Positions 1-6,576 of a stretch of 6,814 nucleotides of DNA are shown piece by piece (within the stretch, counting starts at the first letter, position 1; every line of letters begins with the position of its first letter). The DNA comes from Halovenus sp. (GTDB taxonomy: Archaea; Halobacteriota; Halobacteria; Halobacteriales; Haloarculaceae): the NCBI GenBank assembly GCA_028275145.1, contig JAQCNG010000035.1, forward strand, positions 1 to 6,814, read 5' to 3'. The notes under the pieces are model-generated. The model did no database searches. It worked only from the letters and a program-made list of their open reading frames with translations, and was not told the DNA's origin. The translations under genes were made by a program, and so were the position numbers.

Positions 1-2631
1 GCCGGGGCACACGGCCTGAAGTTCGCCCCCGACCCGGCCTGGGGTGACAAGAGCGCGCTCGGCGGCGCAATCGGCAACAACTCCACGGGAGCACACTCAC
101 TGCAGTACGGCAAGACCGACGCCTACATCGAGTCCTGTGAGGTGGTGCTCGCGGACGGAACAGTGACCCGCTTCGGGAACTGCTCGCTCGAGACGGTCCG
201 GGAGCATGCCACCGGCGAGGGTATCGAGGCGGCGGTCTGTGAGGCGGTGCTCGACGTGCTCGACGAGCGCGAGACAGTCGAGACGGCCTACCCGGAGCTC
301 AAGCGCAACGTCTCGGGGTACAATCTCGACCGACTCGTCGAGGAGGCCGGGTCGGGGGAGATCAACCTCGCACGACTGCTCGCGGGCAGCGAGGGAACAC
401 TCGCCATCGTCACAGAGGCGACAGTCTCGCTGGAGCCGGTTCCCGAGACAAAGTCGGTTGCTCTACTCCGGTACGACGCGCTCGGGGACGCCATGGCAGA
501 TGTCGCCCCGATTGTCGAGCACGACCCCGCGGCGGTGGAGGTGCTCGACGACGTTCTGCTGGACCTGGCCCGCGAAACTGCCGAGTTCGGCGACCTGGTC
601 GAGGAACTGACCCCCGAGGGAACGGGGGCTGCGCTGCTCGTCGAGTTCTACGCCGACGACGACGAGGAGGGCCGCCGGCGCGTCCGTGACCTGCTCGCCG
701 ACCGTCTCGGTGGTGCGGGCGAGCAGTTGGCCGACGCGGGGGCGGGGCAGGCGGGAACCCCGCGGCGGGCGACCGGGGCCCACGAGGCACACGAGAGGGC
801 AGAGCGAGCGAGCGTCTGGAAGCTCCGCAAGAGCGGGCTACCAATCTTGCTCTCCCGGACCAGCGACGAGAAACACATCAGCTTCGTCGAGGACGTTGCC
901 GTCGACCCGGCACGGCTCCCCGAGTTCGTTGCGGAGTTTCAGGACGTGCTCGCGGACAACGACACGTTCGCGAGCTTCTACGGGCACGCCGGCCCGGGCT
1001 GTCTGCACGTCCGGCCGCTCGTCGACACGAAAACCGTCGAGGGGGTCGAGCGGATGCGGTCTATCGCCGACGCGGTCGCGGAGCTTGCAGCCGAGTACGG
1101 CGGGACCATCTCCGGCGAGCACGGCAACGGCCGGGCGCGGACGGGCTACAACCGGCAGCTGTACGGCCAGCGGGTCTGGGAGCTGTCACGCGAGCTGAAA
1201 GCCGCCTTCGACCCCGACTGGCTGTTCAATCCGGGCCAGGTCTGTGGCTACGCACCCGACGAACAGCGACCGGCAGGGGTGCCAGAGCGGGCCGAGACCG
1301 TGTCGCTGACCGAAAACCTGCGGTTTTCACCGGACGACGGGTCCGAACTGGGGTTCGAGCCGGAGTTAAACTGGGAGAACGACAACGGCATGGAAGGGAT
1401 GGTAGAGCTGTGTCATGGCTGTGGCGGCTGTCGCGGTCCACAGGAGACAACCGGCGGTGTGATGTGTCCGACGTACCGGGCCTCGGAGGAGGAGATCACG
1501 AGCACCCGCGGGCGGGCGAACGCGCTCCGGCAGGCGATGGAGGGCGACCTGCCGGCCGACCCCACCGGCGAGGAGTTCGCGGGCGAGGTGATGGACCTGT
1601 GTATCGGCTGCAAGGGCTGTGCCCACGACTGCCCCAGCGGGGTCGACATGGCGAAGCTGAAAGCCGAACTCCAGTACCAGCGCCACGAGGCCGGCGAGAC
1701 GACACTCCGGGACCGGCTGTTCGCCGAGATCGACCGGGTCAGCGCCGTCGGGAGCGCGCTCGCCCCGCTGCCCCGACTGCTCCAGCGACTCCCCGGCAGC
1801 GGTCTGGTGGCGGAGAAACTGCTCGGTATCGCCCGCGAGCGGGACCTGCCGACGTTCCGCCGGGAGACCCTGGTGGACTGGCTGAGCGAGCGCGACCCCG
1901 GCATCTCACCGGGCGAGGCCGACCACGAGGTTGTTCTCTTTCCAGATACGTTCACGAACTACAGCAACCCCGAGGTGGGAAAGGCCGCGGTGCGTGTGCT
2001 CGAGGCGGCGGGCGTCCACGTTGAACTCGCGGAGGATGTCACCGCGAGCGGGCGGGCCGCGTTCTCGATGGGGTTTCTCGACGTGGCCCGCGAGCGGGCC
2101 GAGGCGAACGTCGAGGCGCTGACGTCCCAGGTCGCCCGGGGCCGGGATATCGTCGTCGTCGAGCCCTCCGACGCGGTCATGCTCCAGTCGGACTACCTGG
2201 ACCTGCTCTCCGGGGATAGCGTCGAGCGGGTCGCGGGAGCGACGTACGGGGTCTGTGAGTTGCTCGACCGTCACGGCCTCGACCGGGCGGCGGGGTTCGA
2301 GGGCGACGAACGGCTGGTGTATCACGGCCACTGCCACCAGAAGGCAACGGCCTGTGACCACCACGCCGTCGGCGTCCTGCGGCGCGCGGGCTACACGGTC
2401 GAACCGCTGGATTCGGGCTGTTGCGGGATGGCCGGCAGTTTCGGCTACGAGGCCGAACACTACTCCATGAGCCAGGCCATCGCGGAGATTCTCGGCGACC
2501 AGGTCGAGCAGTCAACCGGCACGGTGGTCGCGCCGGGAGCCTCCTGCCGGGCACAGGTCGACGACCTGGTCACCGACGAGCGGCCGCCCCACCCCGTCGA
2601 GATGCTCGACGCCGCGCGCACAGAGGAGTAA
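1..2631 (+). CDS. FAD-linked oxidase / Fe-S oxidoreductase fusion (D-lactate dehydrogenase or glycolate oxidase type), 5' truncated by the window edge
   Basis: The frame is open from base 1, so the N-terminus is outside the window; 876 residues are visible, and full-length relatives are about 1,000. Residues 1-50 hold the end of the FAD-binding PCMH domain, with GNNSTGAHS (24-32) matching the flavin-contact region. The FAD-oxidase C-terminal domain follows: GHAGPGCLHVRP at 328-339, SGEHGNGRAR at 371-380, then FDPDWLFNPGQ. A GlpC/GlcF-like ferredoxin part has one cluster motif at C471, C474, C477, C489-Pro and a second at C534, C537, C540, C544-Pro. The last 230 residues are a CCG (heterodisulfide-reductase-type) region with HGHCHQ near C778 and CCG at 807-809; the equivalent first CCG reads Ala-Ser-Gly at 682-684. 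The family oxidises a 2-hydroxyacid with FAD and passes electrons through Fe-S clusters towards the respiratory chain. The substrate (D-lactate, glycolate or other) cannot be decided from sequence. The stop is TAA; no T-run terminator follows. Confidence 0.93.
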   Translation, partial: AGAHGLKFAPDPAWGDKSALGGAIGNNSTGAHSLQYGKTDAYIESCEVVLADGTVTRFGNCSLETVREHATGEGIEAAVCEAVLDVLDERETVETAYPELKRNVSGYNLDRLVEEAGSGEINLARLLAGSEGTLAIVTEATVSLEPVPETKSVALLRYDALGDAMADVAPIVEHDPAAVEVLDDVLLDLARETAEFGDLVEELTPEGTGAALLVEFYADDDEEGRRRVRDLLADRLGGAGEQLADAGAGQAGTPRRATGAHEAHERAERASVWKLRKSGLPILLSRTSDEKHISFVEDVAVDPARLPEFVAEFQDVLADNDTFASFYGHAGPGCLHVRPLVDTKTVEGVERMRSIADAVAELAAEYGGTISGEHGNGRARTGYNRQLYGQRVWELSRELKAAFDPDWLFNPGQVCGYAPDEQRPAGVPERAETVSLTENLRFSPDDGSELGFEPELNWENDNGMEGMVELCHGCGGCRGPQETTGGVMCPTYRASEEEITSTRGRANALRQAMEGDLPADPTGEEFAGEVMDLCIGCKGCAHDCPSGVDMAKLKAELQYQRHEAGETTLRDRLFAEIDRVSAVGSALAPLPRLLQRLPGSGLVAEKLLGIARERDLPTFRRETLVDWLSERDPGISPGEADHEVVLFPDTFTNYSNPEVGKAAVRVLEAAGVHVELAEDVTASGRAAFSMGFLDVARERAEANVEALTSQVARGRDIVVVEPSDAVMLQSDYLDLLSGDSVERVAGATYGVCELLDRHGLDRAAGFEGDERLVYHGHCHQKATACDHHAVGVLRRAGYTVEPLDSGCCGMAGSFGYEAEHYSMSQAIAEILGDQVEQSTGTVVAPGASCRAQVDDLVTDERPPHPVEMLDAARTEE

Positions 2632-2683
2632 CCGGTCGGCCCACCCGCGACGGCCAGTCTCGCATCGAGCACCCGGACCGACC

Positions 2684-2691
2684 AATTTATA
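2684..2691 (+). promoter_or_regulatory. TATA box of the AI-2E family gene (leaderless promoter)
   Basis: The AT-rich run AATTTATA stands out in a GC-rich background. Its centre is about 27 bases before the ATG at 2716, the usual archaeal TATA-to-start-site distance. Transcription should therefore begin at or within a few bases of the ATG, giving a leaderless mRNA. No Shine-Dalgarno precedes this ATG, which fits. The box also argues that this gene is transcribed separately from the oxidoreductase upstream. Confidence 0.75.
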
Positions 2692-2715
2692 CGTGAATCA
2701 GGGTCAACTGCACAC

Positions 2716-3843
2716 ATGGAGAGAACGCGGGCAGCACTGCTTGCGCTCGTGGGGGGGTTGCTCGTACTGGCGGGGCTGCTCGTGCTCCCGTTCGTCGAGT
2801 TTTTTCTCCTCGCGGTGTTGCTGGCCTACCCGCTCCGGCCGCTGCAGCGGCGGCTCGAACCCCGGCTCGGGCCGCGGATAGCCGCAGGGGTGCTGGTGCT
2901 CGGTGTGACCGTCGCGGTCATCGTACCGGTGCTGTGGCTCCTCTGGATTGTCGCCGACGCGGTGACAGGGTTTCTCGACCGGCTCAGAACCGGCGAGGTC
3001 GATTTCACCGAGGTCGAGGCCTGGGTTCAGGACGTCACCGGCGAGGAGATTGACCTGCTCGATGCCGCACAGAATGCGCTCCGGGAGAGCGGTATCAGTT
3101 CCATCGACGGGGCGGTCGGTGTGTTCCAGACGGTCTCGAGCCTGCTCATCGGTGTGGCGCTGACGATGTTTCTGCTGTACTACTTCCTGAAAGACGCCGA
3201 CCGGTTCAACCGCTGGCTGCGGGCGACCGTTCCGGTCCGGGACAACGTCTACGACCAGCTCCGCGCCGAGTTCGACGACGTTATCTGGGCGGTGCTGGTC
3301 AGTCACGTGCTCATCGCCGTCGTCCAGGGTGTCGTCGCGGGACTCGGGCTGATTGTTCTCGGCGTCCCCAGGGCCGTGCTCTGGACCGGTGTGATGGTGG
3401 TGCTCGCGGTGTTGCCGATCATCGGCTCCTTTCTGGTCTGGGGGCCGGCCGCGATATACCTGTTCAGCGTCGGCCAACCGGTCGCCGGGGCTGGACTCTT
3501 CGTCTACGGGCTGATTGTTGTCAGCCTCTCCGACGACTTTCTCCGGCCGATCACCATCGACCGGTACACCGAAACCCAGCTCAACCCCAGCGCCATCATC
3601 GTCGGCATTCTCGGTGGGGTCTATCTCATAGGCTTCATCGGCATCTTTTTTGGCCCGGTCATCATCGGTTCGCTCCGGGCGGCGCTGGACGTCTACCGCC
3701 GCGAGTACGTCCAGACGGAGCCAGCGCCGGCGGAGTCTGCCGCGACGGAACCCGTTCCCGACGAACCCGAGCAGACCGACCCGTCGACGGCCGACGAGAC
3801 ACAGCAGACTCCAGATACCGGTTCCACGCACGGCGGGGAGTAG
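2716..3843 (+). CDS. AI-2E family transporter (UPF0118/PerM-like membrane protein)
   Basis: This 375-residue integral membrane protein shows the AI-2E (PF01594) layout. Hydrophobic segments lie at about 6-40, 54-82, 136-158, 191-216, 219-252, 256-272 and 292-320, with a long soluble loop (about 85-135) after the first group. Family-like signatures are the LPIIGS turn followed by WGPAAIYLF (233-250), SDDFLRP (272-278) and GFIGIFFGPVIIG (306-318). The final 44 residues form a Pro/Thr/Glu/Asp-rich, probably disordered acidic tail. Family members have been proposed to export small molecules such as autoinducer-2 or to exchange Na+ and H+; I cannot assign a substrate, and AI-2 signalling should not be assumed in an archaeon. 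The ATG at 2716 is supported by the TATA box about 27 bases upstream. A long antisense frame over this gene is only a codon-bias shadow. Confidence 0.9.
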   Translation: MERTRAALLALVGGLLVLAGLLVLPFVEFFLLAVLLAYPLRPLQRRLEPRLGPRIAAGVLVLGVTVAVIVPVLWLLWIVADAVTGFLDRLRTGEVDFTEVEAWVQDVTGEEIDLLDAAQNALRESGISSIDGAVGVFQTVSSLLIGVALTMFLLYYFLKDADRFNRWLRATVPVRDNVYDQLRAEFDDVIWAVLVSHVLIAVVQGVVAGLGLIVLGVPRAVLWTGVMVVLAVLPIIGSFLVWGPAAIYLFSVGQPVAGAGLFVYGLIVVSLSDDFLRPITIDRYTETQLNPSAIIVGILGGVYLIGFIGIFFGPVIIGSLRAALDVYRREYVQTEPAPAESAATEPVPDEPEQTDPSTADETQQTPDTGSTHGGE

Positions 3844-3898
3844 CGCGACACCGTACTGCACCTGCGTGACTGCCTGCGAGCGCGAGACAACTGCAATT

Positions 3899-3920
3899 CC
3901 CCGCGCCACCGTGTGCGGGG
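3899..3920. repeat. GC-rich inverted repeat upstream of the DUF5802-type gene
   Basis: CCCCGC (3899-3904) and GCGGGG (3915-3920) form a perfect 6-base dyad with a 10-base spacer. It lies 45-66 bases before the ATG at 3965 and 55 bases after the AI-2E stop codon. No T-run follows, so it is not a clear terminator. It could be a transcript-end structure for the upstream gene or a regulator site for the downstream one. Confidence 0.4.
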
Positions 3921-3922
3921 TA

Positions 3923-3930
3923 ACATTCAA
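3923..3930 (+). promoter_or_regulatory. Weak TATA-like element before the DUF5802-type gene
   Basis: ACATTCAA is the most AT-rich run just upstream of the ATG at 3965. It would place the transcription start near 3950-3955 and give a leader of about 10-15 bases. It is a poor match to a haloarchaeal TATA box, so this is a tentative call. Confidence 0.3.
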
Positions 3931-3937
3931 GTGTGTG

Positions 3938-3949
3938 GGTACGCGTACC
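3938..3949. promoter_or_regulatory. Perfect 12-base palindrome in the promoter of the DUF5802-type gene (candidate operator)
   Basis: GGTACGCGTACC is identical to its own reverse complement and ends 15 bases before the ATG at 3965. It falls between the weak TATA-like run and the start codon, so a bound dimeric protein could block initiation. This is a position-based inference; no known regulator motif was matched. Confidence 0.4.
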
Positions 3950-3964
3950 AGTAGCATAGCTCGT

Positions 3965-4315
3965 ATGTTCGAACCGTTCTCCCGTGGGTACTATATGGGA
4001 CGGCTGTACGTCGAACCGAGCCCGGACGAGCACACGACGATGTGCAAGCGCCAGCACGAACAGCTCAACGAGCAGCTCTACGCCACAGGGGAGGGTGTGG
4101 AGCGACTCGACAGGCCGCTGGTGATGAAAGTCGGCGACCGGCATCTCCCGGTCCACGGCGAGGAGGGTGTCCCCGCGGACACGCTGTCGGTGCCGGACGA
4201 ACTGCTCGAGGAGGCGTCGGTCCGGAACCCGCCAACACTCCGGGAGGTGCTGCTGGCGAAGGGTGACCGCGCCTCGCAGTTGCTCGCGTACGCCGAGGAT
4301 GCTGTCGGGCGGTAG
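3965..4315 (+). CDS. DUF5802 family protein (haloarchaeal, function unknown)
   Basis: This 116-residue soluble protein is acidic, with no membrane segment or signal peptide. It opens MFEPFSRGYYMGRLYVEP, contains NEQLYATGEGVERLDRPLVM (35-54) and VHGEEGVPADTLSVP (63-77), and ends with a RNPPTLREVLLAK stretch (88-99). I recognise this pattern from memory as the small haloarchaeal DUF5802 family; no activity is known to me. No catalytic triad, zinc cluster or helix-turn-helix is evident, apart from one cysteine (C27). The same frame is open further upstream into the preceding gene, but the ATG at 3965 gives the family-like N-terminus and follows the intergenic region. It lies 121 bases after the AI-2E gene and 54 bases before the DUF429 gene, which has its own TATA box, so it may be monocistronic. 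Confidence 0.82.
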   Translation: MFEPFSRGYYMGRLYVEPSPDEHTTMCKRQHEQLNEQLYATGEGVERLDRPLVMKVGDRHLPVHGEEGVPADTLSVPDELLEEASVRNPPTLREVLLAKGDRASQLLAYAEDAVGR

Positions 4316-4320
4316 CCCGG

Positions 4321-4339
4321 CGTGGTCAACCATGCCACG
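4321..4339. repeat. Inverted repeat between the DUF5802-type and DUF429 genes
   Basis: CGTGG (4321-4325) pairs with CCACG (4335-4339), and a second, overlapping dyad TGGT-CA-ACCA occupies 4323-4332. It lies just upstream of the TATA box at 4343. It might be an operator or a short transcript-end hairpin, but five-base arms are common by chance in such GC-rich DNA. Confidence 0.25.
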
Positions 4340-4342
4340 GAC

Positions 4343-4347
4343 TTTTA
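4343..4347 (+). promoter_or_regulatory. TATA box of the DUF429-hydrolase operon (leaderless promoter)
   Basis: TTTTA is centred 25 bases before the ATG at 4370, as expected if transcription starts at the ATG. It supports 4370 over the in-frame GTG at 4322, which lies upstream of the box and would not be on the mRNA. Confidence 0.65.
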
Positions 4348-4369
4348 CCCTGGAACTCTAACCGCAGGT

Positions 4370-5107
4370 ATGCCCGGGTATATCGGCGTCGACTGGACCG
4401 GCGGCGGATGGGTGGCGGTGGCGTTCGACCAGACCGGGTTCGACCACGCGGCGGTGTTCGAGGAGGTCGGCGGTCTCTGGCACCGCTACGAGGAGCAGGC
4501 AGAGCGGGTGCTCGTCGACGTTCCGATCGGGCTAAAGGAGAGCAACGGCGACCGGCCGTGTGACGTGCTGGCCCGGCAGGTGCTCGGGCCGCGACGGACC
4601 GCCGTGTTCGCACCACCGGTCCGGGAGGTGACACGCAAGCGCCGCTACCCCGCGGCAAAGCGGGCCAGCGAGCGCACCACGGACAGGAGCCTCTCGAAGC
4701 GGGCGTTCGCACACAGCGAGCCAATCGCGGCCGTCGATGACCTGGTACGGAACGTACCCGAGGCCCGCACCGCGTTCGCCGAGTCACACCCCGAACTCTG
4801 CTTTCGCGCCTTTGCCGGCGAACCGCTCCAGTATCCGGAGACAACGGGGGGCGGCTACGCCGAGCGGATGCGGGCGCTCGCGACGTTCGACACGGACGCG
4901 CCGCCGGTCGTCCAGCAGGTCGCAGAGGCTGTCGGCGGAACCGACACGACGGTCGACGACGTGCTCGATGCGGTCGCGCTCGCCTACACCGCTCGCCCCG
5001 GTCCGGGACGACTCCGCTCGCTGCCGCCCGACCCGCCGCGCGACCCGAAGGGGCTGACGATGGGGATGCGGTACCGTGCCACCCAGCCCCTGGAGGCCGG
5101 GGGATGA
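4370..5107 (+). CDS. DUF429 family protein (predicted RNase H-like fold)
   Basis: This 245-residue soluble protein matches the DUF429 (PF04250) pattern. It starts MPGYIGVDWTGGGWVAVAF, with D8 as the first acidic residue of an RNase H-like strand. Next come VLVDVPIGL with D50, and RPCDVLARQVLGPRRTAVFAP (62-82), the most conserved block. Then come SLSKRAFAH (107-115), ESHPELCFRAFAG with E138, H140 and E142, and VDDVLDAVALAYTAR with D196, D197 and D200. The spaced acidic residues suit a metal-dependent nuclease fold, but activity in this family is a prediction. The start at 4370 is chosen because the protein then begins directly with the first strand and a TATA box lies 25 bases upstream. Its TGA stop overlaps the next gene's ATG, so the two are co-transcribed and probably translated together. 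Confidence 0.88.
   Translation: MPGYIGVDWTGGGWVAVAFDQTGFDHAAVFEEVGGLWHRYEEQAERVLVDVPIGLKESNGDRPCDVLARQVLGPRRTAVFAPPVREVTRKRRYPAAKRASERTTDRSLSKRAFAHSEPIAAVDDLVRNVPEARTAFAESHPELCFRAFAGEPLQYPETTGGGYAERMRALATFDTDAPPVVQQVAEAVGGTDTTVDDVLDAVALAYTARPGPGRLRSLPPDPPRDPKGLTMGMRYRATQPLEAGG
5092..5096 (+). promoter_or_regulatory. Shine-Dalgarno site of the aspartoacylase-type gene
   Basis: GGAGG, complementary to the 16S rRNA 3' end, lies seven bases before the ATG at 5104, inside the last codons of the DUF429 gene. It fixes the internal start and contrasts with the promoter-proximal genes here, which lack such a site. Confidence 0.7.
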
Positions 5108-6264
5108 CACTCGCAGTGCCCGCCCCCGAACCGGGTTCGCTCGCGCGCGGTTGGCTCGATGTCGTCGACCACCTGCCGACCGGCGCTCCCGAGCGCATCC
5201 CCGCGCTCGTCGCAAACGGCGAGCGGGAGGGGCCGACGCTGTGGGTCACCGGGTCGCTGCACGGCGACGAGGTGACCGGGATGGCGGTCTGTCAGGACAT
5301 CGTCCACGCGGAACTGCCCGGCAGACTTGCCGGCCGGGTCGTCTCGCTGCCGAATCTGAACCCCGCCGGACTCCGCCGCAGCACCCGACGCTCGTACTAC
5401 GACGACGAGGACCCGAACCGGCAGTTTCCCGACGTCGCGTACGTGACCGCCGACGCCGACCCCGGCGACACCGTCGACGGTCCCCGGCCGCCCTCCCAGC
5501 AGGAACTCGTCTGCCGGCGGTTGTTCGACCTGTTCGCCGACGACGCCGACGCGCTACTGGATATGCACACCGCCACCGTCGACTCCCACCCGTTCGTCAT
5601 CCAGGACCGGGTGCTGTACGGCCGTGGACTTCGGGACCGGGCGGCCGCGGTCGAACTCGCCGCAGACCTCGACGCGCTCGCCGCGGCGACCGGCCTGCCG
5701 ACCGTCTTCGAGTACCCGCCCGGGGAGTACCTCGACGAGGGACTCCACCGCTCGACCAGTGGGTCGGCGCTCAACCAGGCCGGGATTCCGGCGCTGACGG
5801 TCGAACTCGGCACGCACAGCGTCGTCGACGACCGACTCCACCGGCAGGGTGTCGCCGCTGCCTGTCGCGCGATGGCCCACCTCGGGATGGTCGCCGAGGC
5901 CGGCGACGCCGCCCCCGAGCGCCTGGGTTCGCTTCCGGCACCCATCCCGGCCCCGGTGCCGGGACAGCACCGCCGGCACGTCGGGCCCCGCGCCCGCCCC
6001 GGCGAGGCCGGTATCGTCCGCCACGAGGTCACCGCGGGCGACGTCGTGGCCGGGGGTGACGTGGTCGCCCGGGTGCTCGACCCGACGGGCGACCCCGCGA
6101 GCGAGCGCCTGCTGCGGGCCGACCAGGACGGCTGGGTGCTCTGCCGGATGCCCGGCGTGGCGGCCTACGAACACACGCCGGTGACGTGGCTCGCCATCGA
6201 AGACGACGACCCCCGGGTCGGTGCCCCCGGGGAGGGGACGGCCGAGGCGTCCCCGCAGGAGTGA
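5104..6264 (+). CDS. Succinylglutamate desuccinylase/aspartoacylase family zinc hydrolase
   Basis: This 386-residue cytoplasmic protein has the M14-like AstE/AspA layout. Zinc ligands are expected at H53 and E56 in GSLHGDEVTGM and at H155 in LLDMHTAT. Substrate-binding motifs are NLNPAGLRRSTR (84-95) and DPNRQFPD (103-110), and the likely catalytic glutamate is E234 in LTVELGTH. All four key positions are intact. After about residue 300 comes a small beta-rich domain (AGIVRHEVTAGDVVAGGDVV, then a GWVLCRMPGVAAY block), as in many archaeal relatives. The family cleaves N-acyl amino acids or related amides; the substrate is not identifiable, and no arginine-catabolism genes are nearby to support succinylglutamate. 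Its ATG overlaps the DUF429 stop (ATGA) behind a GGAGG site, implying translational coupling. The C-terminal 20 residues are low-complexity and acidic. Confidence 0.9.
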   Translation: MTLAVPAPEPGSLARGWLDVVDHLPTGAPERIPALVANGEREGPTLWVTGSLHGDEVTGMAVCQDIVHAELPGRLAGRVVSLPNLNPAGLRRSTRRSYYDDEDPNRQFPDVAYVTADADPGDTVDGPRPPSQQELVCRRLFDLFADDADALLDMHTATVDSHPFVIQDRVLYGRGLRDRAAAVELAADLDALAAATGLPTVFEYPPGEYLDEGLHRSTSGSALNQAGIPALTVELGTHSVVDDRLHRQGVAAACRAMAHLGMVAEAGDAAPERLGSLPAPIPAPVPGQHRRHVGPRARPGEAGIVRHEVTAGDVVAGGDVVARVLDPTGDPASERLLRADQDGWVLCRMPGVAAYEHTPVTWLAIEDDDPRVGAPGEGTAEASPQE

Positions 6265-6271
6265 GGCCCAT

Positions 6272-6290
6272 GTGGTTCCGGCAGAACCGC
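6272..6290 (+). terminator. Candidate hairpin at the end of the DUF429-hydrolase operon
   Basis: GTGGTTC and GAACCGC pair as a 7-base stem with one G-T wobble around a CGGCA loop, eight bases after the operon stop codon. Only a few T residues follow, so intrinsic termination is not assured. The position between two transcription units is the main argument. Confidence 0.35.
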
Positions 6291-6293
6291 CAG

Positions 6294-6308
6294 TTGCTTA
6301 CTCGCGAG
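6294..6308 (+). promoter_or_regulatory. Weak promoter of the DUF5822-like gene with an adjacent 8-base palindrome
   Basis: TTGCTTA (6294-6300) is centred about 28 bases before the GTG at 6325 and is the only TATA-like run in the gap. The palindrome CTCGCGAG (6301-6308) follows it directly and could be a regulator site. The box is a weak match. Confidence 0.35.
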
Positions 6309-6324
6309 GGTCGAACGGTCGGCC

Positions 6325-6576
6325 GTGACACCGGAGGTTCGACGAACCGACCCCGATGGCGTCGATTACGGGTGGGTCATGCAGGTGACGTTCATCCTGA
6401 CCATCGTCGTGGGCGCCCCGGTGGTCGCGGGGCTGTCGATGCTCGCCTCGCTGCCGACCTGGAGCGACCGCGCGGTGTTCGTCGTGCGCGTGGGCGCACC
6501 TGTCTGGCTCGTCACCGCCGTCTCCGTCTACGCCTACGCCCGCCACCAGCAGGACGAGGACGTCGAACCGGGGTGA
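6325..6576 (+). CDS. Small two-helix membrane protein, DUF5822-like (function unknown)
   Basis: This 83-residue protein starts MTPEVRRTDPDGVDYGWVMQ and has two hydrophobic helices, at about 19-41 and 50-71. A short loop with Pro and Trp separates them, and the charged tail ends in several acidic residues. No signal peptide cleavage site or catalytic motif is seen. The DPDGVDYGWVMQVTF block and the two-helix layout resemble a conserved haloarchaeal family I recall as DUF5822; the name is from memory. The start is GTG; the next in-frame ATG (residue 19) would remove the conserved N-terminus. A weak TATA-like run about 28 bases upstream suggests a leaderless transcript. The gene lies 60 bases after the operon and ends directly at the 18-base repeat array, so the array would form its 3' untranslated region. 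Confidence 0.75.
   Translation: MTPEVRRTDPDGVDYGWVMQVTFILTIVVGAPVVAGLSMLASLPTWSDRAVFVVRVGAPVWLVTAVSVYAYARHQQDEDVEPG

Noticed and set aside
2632..2715. Terminator after the oxidoreductase gene
   Set aside because: No convincing hairpin or T-run was seen in the 84-base gap; the only AT-rich run is the TATA box of the next gene.
2704..3957. A 417-residue antisense open frame covering the whole AI-2E gene
   Set aside because: It lies opposite a clear membrane protein and reads as low-complexity Arg/Asp/Glu/His-rich sequence without a recognisable domain. Long antisense frames are expected in GC-rich, codon-biased genes.
3650..3964. Upstream extension of the DUF5802-type reading frame
   Set aside because: It overlaps the 3' end of the AI-2E gene in another frame and is Arg/Thr-rich. 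The ATG at 3965 gives the expected family N-terminus.
4322..4369. GTG at 4322 as start of the DUF429 gene
   Set aside because: The TATA box at 4343 lies downstream of it, and the added 16 residues precede the conserved first strand without family resemblance.
4326..5249. A 307-residue antisense open frame opposite the DUF429 gene
   Set aside because: The product is Arg/Pro/Ala-rich with no fold-like pattern and lies opposite a gene with good family motifs; a codon-bias shadow.
5076..6059. A 327-residue + strand frame inside the hydrolase gene
   Set aside because: It is the shifted frame of the hydrolase, very Arg/Pro-rich, and the true frame carries all zinc-site motifs.
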